A DNA stretch of 64,000 bases from an uncultured Saccharospirillaceae bacterium (lineage in GTDB: Bacteria; Pseudomonadota; Gammaproteobacteria; Pseudomonadales; Oceanobacteraceae): the NCBI GenBank assembly GCA_947503895.1, contig CANNFT010000005.1, positions 310,001 to 374,000 of the forward strand. The letters are read 5' to 3'. The notes below the pieces were generated by a model. It was not told where the DNA came from. It worked only from the letters and a program-made list of their open reading frames with translations, and made no database searches. The position numbers and the translations under genes are program-made. Below are positions 19,005-28,445 of this stretch, one piece after another; the stretch's first letter is position 1; the number at the start of each line of letters is the position of its first letter.

Positions 19005-19031
19005 GCCGATGTTTTTAACAAAAACATCGGC
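19005..19031. terminator. perfect 12-bp inverted repeat after the motor operon
   Basis: GCCGATGTTTTT, a three-base loop, and AAAAACATCGGC. It lies 40 bp after the TPR gene and about 60 bp before the next start. A strong hairpin is certain. The U-rich side lies within the 5' arm and none follows the stem, so it may be a bidirectional terminator, RNA-stability element or regulator site. Confidence 0.5.
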
Positions 19032-19092
19032 CAAATTTAAATAAAAATGATTAAGGGATGAATCATATAAAAGGTTAATTGAGGTAAAGTTC

Positions 19093-20526
19093 ATGTGGGA
19101 TTCACTCAATAAATGGTTAACCGTGGGTGCATTACTGTCGACAGGTTTATTGACGGCTTGTCTGGGAAATAATGCATCTGACAAAGAAAAAGAAGTGTTG
19201 GTGAATCCTGGCGAGCTCATTGACAATGAAAGCTATTGGGAAAATTTTAAGGTGGTTACGCCGGTACGAAATGGCTTAATGAACCCTTATTTCGATGCTG
19301 AAATCGACAATGATAAAAATATACATGTTGTTTTTTACAGTTTATCGAAAGAAGCTAAAACCATTAGTGATAGCTTATACGATATCAATTACGGCATTTT
19401 CAATACCACGACACAAGAATTCACTCTTCACCCAACTGCTTCACTAGCGGTATCTTCATTGACCAACACAGACAGCTTAGCACTGGCTCGTGATGAGCAG
19501 GGACAGCTTTACGTCGTATATCGTGGCGGAAAGCCAAAAGCATGCCAAGGCGGCACGGTGCCTGCCGATACCATGGTTTCTGTCTTTGATGGAACCAAGT
19601 GGACGGAATACACAGGGGCGATTGGGTTTGTTGAGCGGGCCGCTGGTAGTGTTTTAGAAGATGGCCATGCCGGCGCATTCGCTAATATTGAAGTCGATAG
19701 CACGGGCAAGCTGCACATTACGTATCAGTTTTCTTACGAGGGATGTGATATTTCCAACTCGCAATTCCCCGACTTATTTTATGTTGGCAAACAGTACAGT
19801 CAATTAGCCAATGACCAGCGTAGCTATTCTGAACAAGAAGAGCAGGTATCGGGGAATATTGGCAGCAACGGTGGGTTTCAAAATACCACCGGTGACGTGA
19901 GTGATATTGTGCTAAATGAGAATAATGAACCCCTTGTATTTTACTACTCGAAAGGTACGGGTGCGAATGGGTTTGGGTTGTATATGGGTTACCAATTTGA
20001 AGCAGATAATTGGAAATTCGAAACCATTCATGATCGATGCGAAGTGGAAGACGTCGCTGCAGGTATGGCAAAAAATGGGGATATCCATGTGGCCTATATT
20101 GCGAAAGACACGTGTGACGGCATTGATGGTGAATGGACACTGATGCACGCTTACAGATCAGCAGCAACACTCGAAACACCGGAACCAATCTGGCAGCACA
20201 ATTACATTTTTAAAGCCCCTAAAGTGGGTGGATTTGGCCGCCACTTAGGCTTGGTCATGAATAAAAATGATTTACCTCAAATTGCTTACTATGAATTAGA
20301 AAATTATGGTGGCGCTGCCAACGATTTACAAAATTTAGCAACGGTCGAACTAACTCCTCAAAACGGTTATTTAACCAAAGATGTTGCGCAGTGGGATGAA
20401 ATTGGCAAGCACAATAAAATGATAAAAGACCAAGATGGAGAGGTATACATCCTCTCTTACACACCTGCTAACGGTGGCTCCATTCATTTGTTCGTCGAAG
20501 GAGTTAATGGACGCTTGGCAGATTGA
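19093..20526 (+). CDS. lipoprotein with beta-propeller-like repeats
   Basis: A 477-residue lipoprotein: signal peptide with lipobox LTAC at about residue 23, preceded by an AATTGAGG-type ribosome-binding site. The mature part has recurring units like NIHVVFYSL, GQLYVVYRGG, GKLHITYQFS, GDIHVAYIAK and NDLPQIAYYE, spaced about 60-80 residues. This spacing matches BNR/Kelch-like propeller blades. Several Cys may form disulphides. It lies on the motor-operon strand after a hairpin. A surface-binding or scaffold role is inferred. Confidence 0.75.
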   Translation: MWDSLNKWLTVGALLSTGLLTACLGNNASDKEKEVLVNPGELIDNESYWENFKVVTPVRNGLMNPYFDAEIDNDKNIHVVFYSLSKEAKTISDSLYDINYGIFNTTTQEFTLHPTASLAVSSLTNTDSLALARDEQGQLYVVYRGGKPKACQGGTVPADTMVSVFDGTKWTEYTGAIGFVERAAGSVLEDGHAGAFANIEVDSTGKLHITYQFSYEGCDISNSQFPDLFYVGKQYSQLANDQRSYSEQEEQVSGNIGSNGGFQNTTGDVSDIVLNENNEPLVFYYSKGTGANGFGLYMGYQFEADNWKFETIHDRCEVEDVAAGMAKNGDIHVAYIAKDTCDGIDGEWTLMHAYRSAATLETPEPIWQHNYIFKAPKVGGFGRHLGLVMNKNDLPQIAYYELENYGGAANDLQNLATVELTPQNGYLTKDVAQWDEIGKHNKMIKDQDGEVYILSYTPANGGSIHLFVEGVNGRLAD

Positions 20527-20557
20527 TGCCACGTGTTTATAGCGAAAGTATTTGTGT

Positions 20558-21004
20558 ATGCGACAGGCTCAAGAAATTCAACTGACGATCGAAGAAAGAT
20601 TGCGCTTACAATGGTTTGTAGGGCGTAAATCTGTATCGAGCAAAGTGGTTGAGCGCGCAGAAATAATATTATTGGCAGAAAAAGGTATGAGTAATATTGA
20701 AATTGCAAAGCAATTAAATATTACTCGTCAAAAAGTGGCGCGTTGGCGTCAACGCTTCTTGGAACACCGACTAGATGGCATCGAGAAAGATGCCACTCGC
20801 CCCGGCCGTAAAGCCGAATTACCAGACGATATTGTCAGCCGAATTATTGAAACGACCTTAAAAAGAAAACCTTCTGAAGGCGACGTATGGACACAAAAAT
20901 CCGTCGCAGAAGTGTGTGGTGTGAGCAGTTCATCCGTGGGAAGAATTTGGAAAAAATACGGAATTTCTCCCAAAATTAAAGACGCTGATACGGCCCTCGA
21001 TTAA
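20558..21004 (+). CDS. orphan IS630-type helix-turn-helix protein (no DDE domain)
   Basis: A 148-residue protein that matches the N-terminal DNA-binding part of IS630/Tc1-like transposases. It has a first HTH (MSNIEIAKQLNITRQKVARW), the linker with the typical ATRPGRKAEL segment, and a second winged HTH (SVAEVCGVSSSSVGRIWKKYGI). It stops exactly where the DDE catalytic domain would begin. The downstream DNA has no trace of that domain and no terminal repeats, and the frame is intact. It may be a domesticated DNA-binding regulator of the surrounding surface-protein genes, or a remnant. The start is the ATG at 20558; a TTG two codons earlier is possible. Confidence 0.75.
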   Translation: MRQAQEIQLTIEERLRLQWFVGRKSVSSKVVERAEIILLAEKGMSNIEIAKQLNITRQKVARWRQRFLEHRLDGIEKDATRPGRKAELPDDIVSRIIETTLKRKPSEGDVWTQKSVAEVCGVSSSSVGRIWKKYGISPKIKDADTALD

Positions 21005-21014
21005 GCCTTTTCTG

Positions 21015-21031
21015 GTGACAAAAAAAGTCAC
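21015..21031. terminator. short A-loop hairpin after the HTH gene
   Basis: GTGAC and GTCAC arms around seven A, ten bases after the stop of the HTH gene. A TTGACA word (21035-21040) that could be a -35 box follows at once. Weak as a terminator; the 225-bp gap to the next gene has no other feature I recognise. Confidence 0.35.
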
Positions 21032-21229
21032 TTCTTGACATTCCAAAAATACAACTATCGAAAGTTACAATCTGTTGGAATTAAGTATGGTCGTGTGCCC
21101 CAGTTCTCACTCAAAGTGTAGAGCGAATCTACATAAGCCTCGTCCAAGCATCGTATTATCACTCCATCAAATGAATACCGAATTAATTGACATAGAAGTA
21201 GAACTCGTCCGATCGAGGAGATTCAAAAA

Positions 21230-22111
21230 ATGAAAAAAAGAAGTTTCGCTCTAATACTTGCTATGCAGGCAGCCATGCTTAGCGCATCCGTTTACGCTGA
21301 CGATATTAAGCCAGGCGATATTGATCCGGATACCTTGCCAGATGAATGTGGCCAAGAGGTCTGTGGTGCACCCCCAGTGGGTAACCCAGGTCGCGGAGGC
21401 GCGCCTGTGCAAGTGGTATTGGATTTAGGCCCAACGGTATCCGTTGATGAAGATATTGACTCAGATGGCGCGGTAGACACTCGAGATAACTGCAAATTCG
21501 TCCCTAATAGCATCGCAGTGGCTATGAGCAACAGCTCAGAGAAACTCACCGGCAACACAGACACAACATTAGCGGACGTCACAGAAGCCTTTGCCAATAA
21601 AGACGGTGACGATTACGGCGATGCTTGTGATAACTGCCCAACAGATGCAAACAACGACCAGCTTGATACCGATGGTGACGGCTTAGGGGATGCTTGCGAT
21701 GAAGATATCGATAACGATGGCAAACTAAACGATGCCGACAACTGCCCAACCGTAGCTAATGCAGGCCAAGAAGACCTGGATAATGACGGTCTAGGCGATG
21801 TGTGCGATGAAGATAAAGACGGAGACACTGTTCTAGATGTTGTCGATAACTGTCCTTGGAAAGCCAACCTTGAGCAAAACAATGATGACGCTTTCCTAAT
21901 TGGGGATAAGCAAGGCACAGCCTGCGAAAACAACTTAGATAATGATGGTTTCGAAGATTCCGTTGATCTATGCCCGACGACATGGTCTGAAAACAACCTA
22001 GATCTTGATAACGACGGTGTGGGCGATGCGTGTGATAACTGCCCAAGCGTTAAGAATCCAAATCAAGAAGATGATAACCAAGATGGTACTGGTAATGCGT
22101 GCCCTAACTAA
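21230..22111 (+). CDS. secreted thrombospondin type 3 repeat calcium-binding protein
   Basis: A 293-residue exported protein (signal peptide ends near SVYADD). The body is a chain of thrombospondin type 3 units of the pattern DxDxDGxxDxxDNCP (about residues 77-290), with paired Cys that form disulphides and acidic loops that bind calcium. CGQEVCGAPP lies in the linker after the signal peptide. GGAGATTC precedes the ATG. Its 3' end overlaps the next gene by 17 bp. Together with the following VWA genes it suggests a calcium-dependent surface structure. Confidence 0.85.
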   Translation: MKKRSFALILAMQAAMLSASVYADDIKPGDIDPDTLPDECGQEVCGAPPVGNPGRGGAPVQVVLDLGPTVSVDEDIDSDGAVDTRDNCKFVPNSIAVAMSNSSEKLTGNTDTTLADVTEAFANKDGDDYGDACDNCPTDANNDQLDTDGDGLGDACDEDIDNDGKLNDADNCPTVANAGQEDLDNDGLGDVCDEDKDGDTVLDVVDNCPWKANLEQNNDDAFLIGDKQGTACENNLDNDGFEDSVDLCPTTWSENNLDLDNDGVGDACDNCPSVKNPNQEDDNQDGTGNACPN

Positions 22112-23858
22112 GAAATGGCTGTTGGCGGTTGCACTTGTTGCAACTGCCGCAGGCAGCGGCTGTAAAGAGTCGTCGGACCTAGAGTGGACGCAGAACCGAA
22201 GTGGTTCTGCGATTGATGGCCAGTTTCTGACAAAAGATCCTGACAGCATCACCTTTCCGGTCAAAATATTGTTTGCGCTCGACTTCTCATTGTCGATGGG
22301 TGAGAACAATAACGGAACCTTAACCGGCTCAGATCCTACTTTTCAGCGGGTGAATGCTGTTAAAAACTTTGTCGATGAATACAACACACTCGACAATGTG
22401 TCGTTTGAAATTATGTACTGGAGTGACTCAGTATTTGATGTGACTCGAAATGAAGATGGTGAGCCAGGCTTTACAAAAAACCAAGCCAGCTTCGACACGA
22501 TTTTTACCGTGAATGATGACTCCAATGTCGCCCAGACCAATTACCTTGGCACCTTGAGTCAAATATATGTCGACATTCAAAACGACATTCAAAATACACG
22601 TGCCAGTGATTTAAAGCGCTCTAAATACATCGTCGTGTTTCTAAGTGATGGACAGCCTTTAAATAATGGTGCCCGACAAGATAAAGATGACATTGTTAAG
22701 CGTGTCACCGAAATCAAAGAAATGACAGAGCTAGCAAAAGTCGGCGGCTTTGCATTTCATACCTACTTACTGGATGCATTTGGTAAAGATGACGCATCCA
22801 TTGAGGAAAAAAGTAATGCAATCGACATTTTGCAAACGATGGCAACAGCCGGTGAAGGAAATTATTTTTCATTTACCAATGCAGATGCCATCAGTTTTAT
22901 TAGCACCGTCGATTTACGATTAGCCGTTGAGTACTTATTGCGATATGTGATCGCTTATAACGTGAATACGATACCGGGCACGGAAACCATTGCATTGGAT
23001 TCAGATGGCGATGGCCTATCTGACGAGCGAGAGTTGCTATACGGATCTTATCCGTGGTGTCGAGATTCAGACAATGATGGGGTCAGCGATTTTGTTGAGT
23101 ACAAGCTGACAACGCCGACACATGTATTTAACCCCTTAACGGGCATTGCAGATCCTGATGGTGCTGGTCCAATGAAAAAGGATGACGAAGATAATAATTG
23201 CACGATTGGAGTCAATGGAACGTGGCCAGATACCGATGGCGATCTATTGAATGACTGCGAAGAAAGCATGATTGGAACGGATCGTCGAGAAGCTGATACT
23301 GATAATGACGGCATTCCAGATGGCTTAGAATTTATGGCCGGCACCAATCACCTAATTGCCGAAGAGACAACCGATTCGGATATTGATGGCATTTCCAACC
23401 CGATTGAAATTCGTAATCACACGAATGTGAACTCTGATGATGCAAAATTAAGAGAACGATATTCCTACGAATATCTCTTGATTGATCACGGCAAAGTAAA
23501 GATTGATCAAGGTGAAGGTGATGACATTGTTCAATCCATCCGTCGTCGATATACGTTGGACGTCAAAAATATCGATTTAATGGAAGTCGGCATCAACCCA
23601 ATTACCAATAAGCCCTACGATACAACCGGGCAAAGTTGTGTGGATTATGTTGAAGGCGAAAACACGGTTTATGTTTATCTATCCGAAGTACCGGGTGATG
23701 ATCCAAGCAGTACGTCATTTGTGTCCAAAACAGAATTTAAGGTCAATATTGATTCTGATAAAAACCCAAGTGGCAATAAAGTGATGGAGTTTCACTCAAA
23801 CGGTTTAGAAAACAGCAAGTCGAGTATCTTTTCACAAATCATGAATGAATTAAATTAG
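22095..23858 (+). CDS. VWA-domain lipoprotein 1 with calcium-type repeats (CglB-like architecture)
   Basis: A 587-residue lipoprotein. The start at 22095 is chosen because signal peptide and lipobox (AAGSGC) follow directly; the open frame reaches upstream without such a signal. A von Willebrand A domain occupies about residues 50-300 with the MIDAS motif DFSLS and a later conserved FLSDG. DxDxDG-type calcium repeats follow (SDGDGLSDERE, SDNDGVSDFVEY, TDGDLLNDCEE, TDNDGIPDGLE), then a C-terminal beta-rich domain ending FHSNGLEN. VWA lipoproteins act as metal-dependent adhesins; CglB of the Myxococcus gliding system is one. Overlaps the TSP3 gene and is 13 bp from its paralogue. Confidence 0.85.
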   Translation: MRALTKKWLLAVALVATAAGSGCKESSDLEWTQNRSGSAIDGQFLTKDPDSITFPVKILFALDFSLSMGENNNGTLTGSDPTFQRVNAVKNFVDEYNTLDNVSFEIMYWSDSVFDVTRNEDGEPGFTKNQASFDTIFTVNDDSNVAQTNYLGTLSQIYVDIQNDIQNTRASDLKRSKYIVVFLSDGQPLNNGARQDKDDIVKRVTEIKEMTELAKVGGFAFHTYLLDAFGKDDASIEEKSNAIDILQTMATAGEGNYFSFTNADAISFISTVDLRLAVEYLLRYVIAYNVNTIPGTETIALDSDGDGLSDERELLYGSYPWCRDSDNDGVSDFVEYKLTTPTHVFNPLTGIADPDGAGPMKKDDEDNNCTIGVNGTWPDTDGDLLNDCEESMIGTDRREADTDNDGIPDGLEFMAGTNHLIAEETTDSDIDGISNPIEIRNHTNVNSDDAKLRERYSYEYLLIDHGKVKIDQGEGDDIVQSIRRRYTLDVKNIDLMEVGINPITNKPYDTTGQSCVDYVEGENTVYVYLSEVPGDDPSSTSFVSKTEFKVNIDSDKNPSGNKVMEFHSNGLENSKSSIFSQIMNELN

Positions 23859-23871
23859 AGAGGAGCAGGCG

Positions 23872-25677
23872 ATGAATGCATTTTTCGACAGCTTAGTCGC
23901 CTTTCTTCGACGAGCTAGCAATACGATGAAATTCCTAAACCTAAGCTTGATATGGGTCGCGAGTCTATTTTTCTTGTCGGGTTGTAAAGAAACATCCGAC
24001 TTGGAGTACTCGCAAGAGAGAAATGATGCGTCGATTTTTGGCCAGTTCATTACGCGCGAGCCAGACAAAGTCGATTTTCCGATTAAAGTCCTATTCGCCA
24101 TCGATTACTCGCTTTCTATGGGCGTGGCCGTGAATGGCGCTGACGATGGTGGTGCTGACCCTACGTATCTAAGACGAGAAGCAGTCAAGAGCTTTATTAA
24201 CGAATATAACGAAATTGATAGCGTTTACTTTTCGGTCATGCTCTGGAATACATCGATCATCAGTCGCACGAATGGATTTACAAAAGATCCAGATATTTTA
24301 AACAATGCCTTAAGCGACAGCATTCAAGCGGATTCACAAACTAACTATTTGGGAACGCTCGATGAAATTTATCAAGAAATTGAAAATGACATTAATAAAA
24401 GTGATGTAGAAACCATAAAGCGTACAAAATACATTGTTATTTTCTTAAGTGATGGTATTCCGCAGATATTTGTAAATGGTCGACCGGTCATTCAAGACGA
24501 CAACGATATTGTTCAACGCATTCTCGAAATGAAGAACATGACGGAACGAGCCGACGTAAATGGGTTTGAATTTCATACCTTCTTACTACGAGGTGCGATT
24601 TCTAATGACACCATTCTAGCGTATGCACGACAAGTACTGAATAAAATGGCAGATGCTGCTGATGGTTTGTTTACTGAATTCCAAGATGCTGAATCCATTG
24701 GATTCTTAAGCTTTATCAGTTTGCAGTTGGCGGTGGATTATATAGTTAAATACGTCATCGCTTATAACATCAACACCATCCCCGGCACTGAGATTGTGGT
24801 GTTGGATACCGATGGTGATGGGCTTTCGGATGAGGCCGAACTGGATTTAGGCACAGACCCCATCTGCCGAGATACGGACGGCGACGGTGCCAGCGATTAC
24901 GTTGAATTTATATTGCAAGATCAGGATAGCGGATTCGATCCAATCGGCTTTTCAATTGACGAAGATGAAAATGGAGTTATTGATTCTGAAGAAGACAAGA
25001 GCAGTACGCAATGTATCAGCGGTATCAATAACGTATGGCCGGACACCGACCGAGATATGTTAAATGATTGTGAGGAACAAGAAAGTTTACTGGGCACAGA
25101 CCCTAGGGTTGCGGATACGGACGGTGATGGTATTCCCGATGGAATTGAGATTCTAGCAGGCACGGACCCTAAAGTACGTGATGATATCAAGGACACAGAT
25201 TTTGATGGCCTATCCAACAGTGAAGAAATTCGTAAGCACACCAATGCGTTAGTGAATGACCCAAAATTAAGAGAACGCTACGCCTATGATTATGACTTGG
25301 TCGATTATGGCAAGGTATTGGTCATGCCGGAATCAGGTAACCAAATTGATGAGGAAACCTACCGACGTATTTACACTCTGAGCGTTAAAAATTTCGACAT
25401 TGTGGATGTAGGCGTGAACCCGAGAACGAAAAAACCTTACGATCTAACCAACAAAAGTTGTGTAGATTTTACGCGAGGGGAAAATACGGTGCAGTTGTAT
25501 ATCGCTCAGGTGCCAGAAAACAGACCTGAAAGTGCACCGTATTACTCGACGGTCGAATTTAAAGTCAATATTGATAAAGACAAGAACGAAAGCAAAAGCA
25601 AGTTAATGGAATTCCATTCAGATGAGTTAATCAACCAGTCTGGAACCTACTCCGTTCCGTTAAACGAGTTGAATTAA
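23872..25677 (+). CDS. VWA-domain lipoprotein 2, tandem paralogue
   Basis: A 601-residue paralogue of the preceding gene with the same order: lipobox (FLSGC near residue 38), VWA domain with MIDAS DYSLS and FLSDG, calcium repeats (TDGDGLSDEAE, TDGDGASDYVE, TDGDGIPDGIE) and the same C-terminal domain. The start at 23872 follows a strong AGAGGAG site, giving a longer signal region; an internal Met at 23926 is an alternative. It differs from copy 1 mainly in the VWA top-surface loops and insertions in the calcium repeats. Tandem duplication with divergence suggests two ligands or a heteromer. Confidence 0.85.
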   Translation: MNAFFDSLVAFLRRASNTMKFLNLSLIWVASLFFLSGCKETSDLEYSQERNDASIFGQFITREPDKVDFPIKVLFAIDYSLSMGVAVNGADDGGADPTYLRREAVKSFINEYNEIDSVYFSVMLWNTSIISRTNGFTKDPDILNNALSDSIQADSQTNYLGTLDEIYQEIENDINKSDVETIKRTKYIVIFLSDGIPQIFVNGRPVIQDDNDIVQRILEMKNMTERADVNGFEFHTFLLRGAISNDTILAYARQVLNKMADAADGLFTEFQDAESIGFLSFISLQLAVDYIVKYVIAYNINTIPGTEIVVLDTDGDGLSDEAELDLGTDPICRDTDGDGASDYVEFILQDQDSGFDPIGFSIDEDENGVIDSEEDKSSTQCISGINNVWPDTDRDMLNDCEEQESLLGTDPRVADTDGDGIPDGIEILAGTDPKVRDDIKDTDFDGLSNSEEIRKHTNALVNDPKLRERYAYDYDLVDYGKVLVMPESGNQIDEETYRRIYTLSVKNFDIVDVGVNPRTKKPYDLTNKSCVDFTRGENTVQLYIAQVPENRPESAPYYSTVEFKVNIDKDKNESKSKLMEFHSDELINQSGTYSVPLNELN

Positions 25678-25690
25678 AAGAGGTGGCATA

Positions 25691-28042
25691 ATGAAAATAA
25701 CGACATTACGTAAAACCGCACTGTGCGCAGTGATTGCCGCGTTGGCAACTGGCTGCGGCGGAGGCAACAATAGCAGCTCCAGTTCTAGTTCCGCTGTAGA
25801 TGAAAGCATCATTGGTTCCGGTGCGATCTCCAAAACAGGTGAAGTAGATTGGTTTTCTGTTAAAACCAATGCAAATAATCAGGTAGTAAGCTTTAATGTA
25901 TCGTCTGTTACAAAGCGCCCAACCGTCGATTTATTAGTCGGTGTTTACACTATTAATGACCAAGGCAAAAAAGAACTCATTACTGGTAAACATGCATCGG
26001 AGAATACGACTAACCAAGGCACCGTCAATATCAATGTCTTAATAGAAGAACAACAGGAAGTCTTTGTTTCTGTTCGTGACCTAAAAGACGATGAGTATGC
26101 TGAGAGCCAGGAATATGTTGTTCGTGCAACGATGACGGATGCTGCTAATACAGGTCAAACCAATATTACGATTGATGTCCCAACGGATGGTGTGGCTAAT
26201 TGTGCAACCGATCAAGCCATTACGAATATCAATGAAACGGATGCATTTGGCTTTACCATTGCCGAAGATGATGTTTATAAAATTAAAACCACGATTCCTA
26301 ATGCAGACTCGACAGATATTGAGCTACAAGTCGGTTTATACGACGGACAAGGTCGTCTGCTGACGAACTTGGATTCTGATGACGTATCGGCGCATAAAGA
26401 AATTTACCCAATCATTCGTTACTTGCAGTCTGGCGACTACAAAGTACTGGTGAGCGATCAAGGTAAAAACGAATACGATGCAGCCAGCAGCTACTCCGTA
26501 TGTTTAGAAAAAGTGGGTGCAACCGGTGAAGGTGAAGATGACACCTTGGCAACCGCTCAAACGTTTTCACTGGGTAGCAGTACAACAGGCGAGTCGCTTA
26601 ACTACGACGGTGACGAAGATTGGTTCAAGATCGATGTTGATGGCAATAGTTCAGCAGATTTGATTAAGGTGCTGACACTGGACTTCAATACAGAAGAAGC
26701 GCAACCGTCTTTCGAATTTGATGTTGTGGTCACCGATAAAGATGGTAAGGCTTTATTAAGCCACTCACATCTAGCGGCCTCTAAGAGCTACAACGTTGAA
26801 ATGCAGTTGGTTGGCAATGGTCCTTTCTATGCGATGGTCAAACCTTCACGCACGCTTATTGCTAAAACGGATGAAGCGGGCAACTTCATTTTTGAAGAAC
26901 CCTATACTCTGACGTTAAGTGCAAACGATGTTGCAGATCAATATGAAGCGAATGAAAAACAAGCGGACGCGATTCTGCTGACTTCCGGTGTGGAGATTGA
27001 GAGCAAAATTGCATACCGTTCAGATACCGATTACTACAAAATCAACGTAAACGATCCTCGTAAAGTGCTAGAAGTTTACCTAGAAGCTAATGGCACCAGT
27101 GCAGTTGACTATTCTTTAGCCGTCATTGGCTACAGCGGTGACAACGCAGGTGTTGAACGCATCGTAAATGACGAAGATGGTACAGATGCGGCAACTAAAC
27201 TAAAAACATCATTGTTAACCCGTAATGAGTCTAACAACACTTACTATATTCGTGTACGCGATATGAGTGATGATGATTCTAGTTCGACCAGTGGCTATAA
27301 GCTGAAAGCAGTGATTAAAGATATTCCAAATAGTGCATCTACGGCGGGCATGCCAGCGGCTCAGTATCATTCTGAACTGACTGAGCAATCTGCATTGGAC
27401 GCATTAGCGGATAAAGATATTCTAAACCTTTTGATTAATGACAATAGCAAGAGCTTCACAAGCGTAGAAGACTATTACATTAATTTGCACAATATGACGC
27501 GCACATTTGCGGATGATGCCGATATGTTGGCCATAGGTAACGGCACACAAGTGACTAATTCAGATGGGTCCATCACGATTACGTTCCCTTGGATTTCTGG
27601 GTATGTTGATTATCAAGGTGACCAAGATTTCTTCCGCTTGAACCTTGCCGCACTGAATGAGATGGATGAAAAATGGTACTACGATGCAAAAGTAGAACTC
27701 AAAGCACCAGCATCTGAAGTCGAATTTGTTTGGAAATTCCATAAAGAAAAATCAAGCGGCCAAATTGAGCGCGTGGTTTATCCAGAAAACAACATTTGGG
27801 GCTCTAGTGGCGATAAAGATATTGCAGTAGAAGCGCTGGATAGTGTTACTGGTGGTGAACCTAAGACGTTCTGGGCAAGTGAAGCTTGGGCTGGCACTTA
27901 CATCCTGAAAGTCGGCGATAACAACTTGGCTAAACAAGCTGACAATAACTACATTGATGCTGACTGGAGTGTAGAAGACCCTTACTTTGTGCGTCTGACA
28001 CTCACTTACTTCCCTGGTGTTTCAATTTACGCTGGAGAGTAA
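25691..28042 (+). CDS. lipoprotein with pre-peptidase-like (PPC) beta domains
   Basis: A 783-residue lipoprotein: lipobox ALATGC, then Gly/Asn and a run of seven Ser as a flexible linker. The mature part has repeated beta-sandwich-like units with the signature D-x-DWF/DYYKI near their start (GEVDWFSV, YDGDEDWFKIDV, YRSDTDYYKINV, YQGDQDFFRLNL) and YxVxV or YIRVRD towards the end. This resembles the bacterial pre-peptidase C-terminal domain used in secreted proteins. It lies 13 bp after VWA gene 2 and is followed by a clear terminator, so it closes the surface-protein run from 21.2 kb. Function unknown. Confidence 0.78.
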   Translation: MKITTLRKTALCAVIAALATGCGGGNNSSSSSSSAVDESIIGSGAISKTGEVDWFSVKTNANNQVVSFNVSSVTKRPTVDLLVGVYTINDQGKKELITGKHASENTTNQGTVNINVLIEEQQEVFVSVRDLKDDEYAESQEYVVRATMTDAANTGQTNITIDVPTDGVANCATDQAITNINETDAFGFTIAEDDVYKIKTTIPNADSTDIELQVGLYDGQGRLLTNLDSDDVSAHKEIYPIIRYLQSGDYKVLVSDQGKNEYDAASSYSVCLEKVGATGEGEDDTLATAQTFSLGSSTTGESLNYDGDEDWFKIDVDGNSSADLIKVLTLDFNTEEAQPSFEFDVVVTDKDGKALLSHSHLAASKSYNVEMQLVGNGPFYAMVKPSRTLIAKTDEAGNFIFEEPYTLTLSANDVADQYEANEKQADAILLTSGVEIESKIAYRSDTDYYKINVNDPRKVLEVYLEANGTSAVDYSLAVIGYSGDNAGVERIVNDEDGTDAATKLKTSLLTRNESNNTYYIRVRDMSDDDSSSTSGYKLKAVIKDIPNSASTAGMPAAQYHSELTEQSALDALADKDILNLLINDNSKSFTSVEDYYINLHNMTRTFADDADMLAIGNGTQVTNSDGSITITFPWISGYVDYQGDQDFFRLNLAALNEMDEKWYYDAKVELKAPASEVEFVWKFHKEKSSGQIERVVYPENNIWGSSGDKDIAVEALDSVTGGEPKTFWASEAWAGTYILKVGDNNLAKQADNNYIDADWSVEDPYFVRLTLTYFPGVSIYAGE

Positions 28043-28050
28043 TCTCAAAG

Positions 28051-28086
28051 AAAAAGCGTATTAGCTTCGGCTAATGCGCTTTTTTT
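28051..28086 (+). terminator. Rho-independent terminator
   Basis: Stem AAGCGTATTAGC / GCTAATGCGCTT with a TTCG tetraloop and a run of T, eight bases after the stop of the PPC lipoprotein gene. A textbook intrinsic terminator ending the 21.2-28.0 kb transcript. Confidence 0.92.
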
Positions 28087-28143
28087 ATAACAATTTATTT
28101 TATGTTTGCAGACATAAAATAGAAGTTTAATCAAATAACTGAC

Positions 28144-28163
28144 TGGTTCTGCCTCAAGAACCA
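28144..28163. repeat. short inverted repeat in the 28087-28445 leader region
   Basis: TGGTTCT and AGAACCA around six bases. Part of a 360-bp gap before the Ig-like gene; no promoter can be assigned with confidence. Confidence 0.3.
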
Positions 28164-28380
28164 TGAAATGTTAGAAAAATATAAATTAGAAAAGAGTATA
28201 TAAAGTGGTGCTAATGTAGCCCCTTAATGACTCGAGTCGGCCAGAATTGAGGCCTACTTAACCGTTTGCAAGTTGAGGTTTACACAGCTTCGCCGCGAAA
28301 CAGTACGCAGTTAACGTATTCTGTTGCTCCCGCCAGAGCTGGATGTGTTCCAATTGTGTATAGTGTAAATCTCATTTCCA

Positions 28381-28416
28381 GGTTCAGCTTGTGTCCCGAG
28401 CTGAGCCTGCTTTTTT
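28381..28416 (+). terminator. terminator-like hairpin in the leader of the Ig-repeat gene
   Basis: GGTTCAGCT / AGCTGAGCC stem with an 8-10 base loop and a six-T run at 28411-28416, only about 30 bp upstream of the Ig-repeat start codon. Its position inside the likely 5' leader suggests an attenuator. Alternatively it ends an undetected short upstream transcript. Confidence 0.55.
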
Positions 28417-28445
28417 GAATTAGATAATAATGAATGGTGTGATGT

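Noticed and set aside
22005..22094. Upstream start for VWA lipoprotein 1
   Set aside because: Lies inside the TSP3 gene in another frame and would bury the lipoprotein signal peptide 30 residues in.
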